The position numbers were made by a program, and so were the translations under genes. Of a stretch of 6,440 nt of DNA, positions 5,757-6,440 are shown piece by piece. The DNA comes from an uncultured Planctomycetaceae bacterium (GTDB lineage Bacteria > Planctomycetota > Planctomycetia > Pirellulales > UBA1268), in contig CALCGM010000214.1 of the NCBI GenBank assembly GCA_937900985.1, forward strand, positions 1 through 6,440, given 5' to 3'. The stretch's first letter is position 1, and every line of letters starts with the position of its first letter. The notes under the pieces are model-generated. The model made no database searches. It saw only the letters and a program-made list of their open reading frames with translations, and was not told the origin of the DNA.

Positions 5757-6440
5757 TCAGTTTTCGTTGGCCACCTCGCCGCCAGCGGCGGTCGCGAGGG
5801 CATACCGCACCCAGTGGTCGATGTCGTCGGTGTAAAACTTCACGCTGCCGTCTGCCCCGAGAGCCGACGCACCACCGGGGTGGTTGCTGCTCCAGCCAGC
5901 ACACCGACGGTCGCCGTGGCCCTGCAGCCAAGCGGGGTTCTTGTTGTTGAGCGGGTTTCGCAGTGTGTGCGCCGAACCGATCGACGAGAACCACGCGGCA
6001 CACTCATCAGGCGTCCGGGCGTCCCAGACACCGTTGTTGTAGCCACGGAAGTGGTAGTTCTCGAAGACAGCAATCGTCTTCGACGTGCCGTCGACGAGGT
6101 CGCCGAGCTTCTTGGCACCGGCATAGGCAAACACGCCGTTGATGCGGGCAAAGTCGTCCTGCAGCCACTGTTGGCTGATCCACGGCGTGCCAGCCCCACC
6201 ACGGGTGAAGCGGTTGGCACCATTGGGATCGTTCTGGTTGAAGTCAGGCACGTTGCCGCAGTCTTTCCAGCCGCCCCAGATGTGGCCGAGGCTGCCGGAG
6301 TAGTCCATGCGGGCCGCGTTGGGGATATCCGGGCCGCCCGAGTTTTGCGACCACATGTTGCGATTCACGACCATGCCGTTGCTCGGGCAGAGCAGCATGT
6401 CGATCTTCTGCTGGGCAACCGTCATGTTGACGCCGCTCGT
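5757..6440 (-). CDS. DUF1559 domain protein, C-terminal part (5' end outside window)
   Basis: The frame is open from the window edge to a TGA at 5759-5757, leaving 227 residues. Recognised DUF1559 hallmarks, in fragment numbering, are LLCPS (16-20), DGTSKTI near 117-123 and the C-terminal SSNHPGGAS...ADGSVKFYTDDID at about 184-208. DUF1559 proteins are typically about 300 aa or more, so roughly the first third is missing. That part normally holds a pilin-like methylation motif and a hydrophobic helix, and it cannot be checked here. The family is greatly expanded in planctomycetes and is thought to be exported or pseudopilin-like, with no established function. ATG at 6425 is internal: the frame continues upstream of it as T-S-G-V-N, and the protein is clearly longer. 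The CRTAC1-like gene follows after 57 nt on the same strand, so the two may share a transcript. Confidence 0.9.
   Translation of the reverse strand, partial: TSGVNMTVAQQKIDMLLCPSNGMVVNRNMWSQNSGGPDIPNAARMDYSGSLGHIWGGWKDCGNVPDFNQNDPNGANRFTRGGAGTPWISQQWLQDDFARINGVFAYAGAKKLGDLVDGTSKTIAVFENYHFRGYNNGVWDARTPDECAAWFSSIGSAHTLRNPLNNKNPAWLQGHGDRRCAGWSSNHPGGASALGADGSVKFYTDDIDHWVRYALATAAGGEVANEN

Overview
The window is about 6.4 kb of GC-rich bacterial DNA. It most likely comes from a planctomycete of the Pirellulales type. The gene families support this: a secreted PQQ-like beta-propeller protein, a multihaem cytochrome fused to TPRs, a CRTAC1-like FG-GAP/VCBS protein with an ASPIC/UnbV tail, and a DUF1559 protein. 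This set is typical of planctomycetes, but the lineage is inferred from protein families, not from a marker gene. No rRNA, tRNA, CRISPR array, transposase or phage gene is visible.

Layout. Positions 1-94 (minus) hold the first 31 codons of a divergent gene with a signal-peptide-like start; it is cut by the window edge. Positions 95-434 are a non-coding divergent leader with purine-rich stretches and a short imperfect tandem repeat. Positions 435-1721 (plus) encode a complete exported PQQ-like propeller protein. After an 88-nt gap, 1810-3693 (plus) encodes a membrane-anchored cytochrome with seven CXXCH motifs and C-terminal TPRs. Positions 3694-3857 separate two convergent genes and carry the most striking non-coding structure in the window. 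There a 17-bp perfect inverted repeat (20 bp with one wobble pair) encloses three short hairpins that fill the interior with no unpaired base between them. It is followed by a partial inverted second copy. Positions 3858-5699 (minus) encode a probable lipoprotein with seven calcium-loop-type FG-GAP motifs and an ASPIC/UnbV domain. Positions 5757-6440 (minus) hold the C-terminal part of a DUF1559 protein whose start lies outside the window.

How the genes fit together. Every gene product with a visible N-terminus appears to be exported or membrane-anchored, so the locus probably serves the periplasm or cell surface. The propeller and cytochrome genes are probably co-transcribed, and the DUF1559 and CRTAC1-like genes form a second, opposing same-strand pair. 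The substrate and redox partner cannot be read from the sequence. The genes themselves are recognisable families. The least explained element is the branched palindromic repeat between the two convergent genes.
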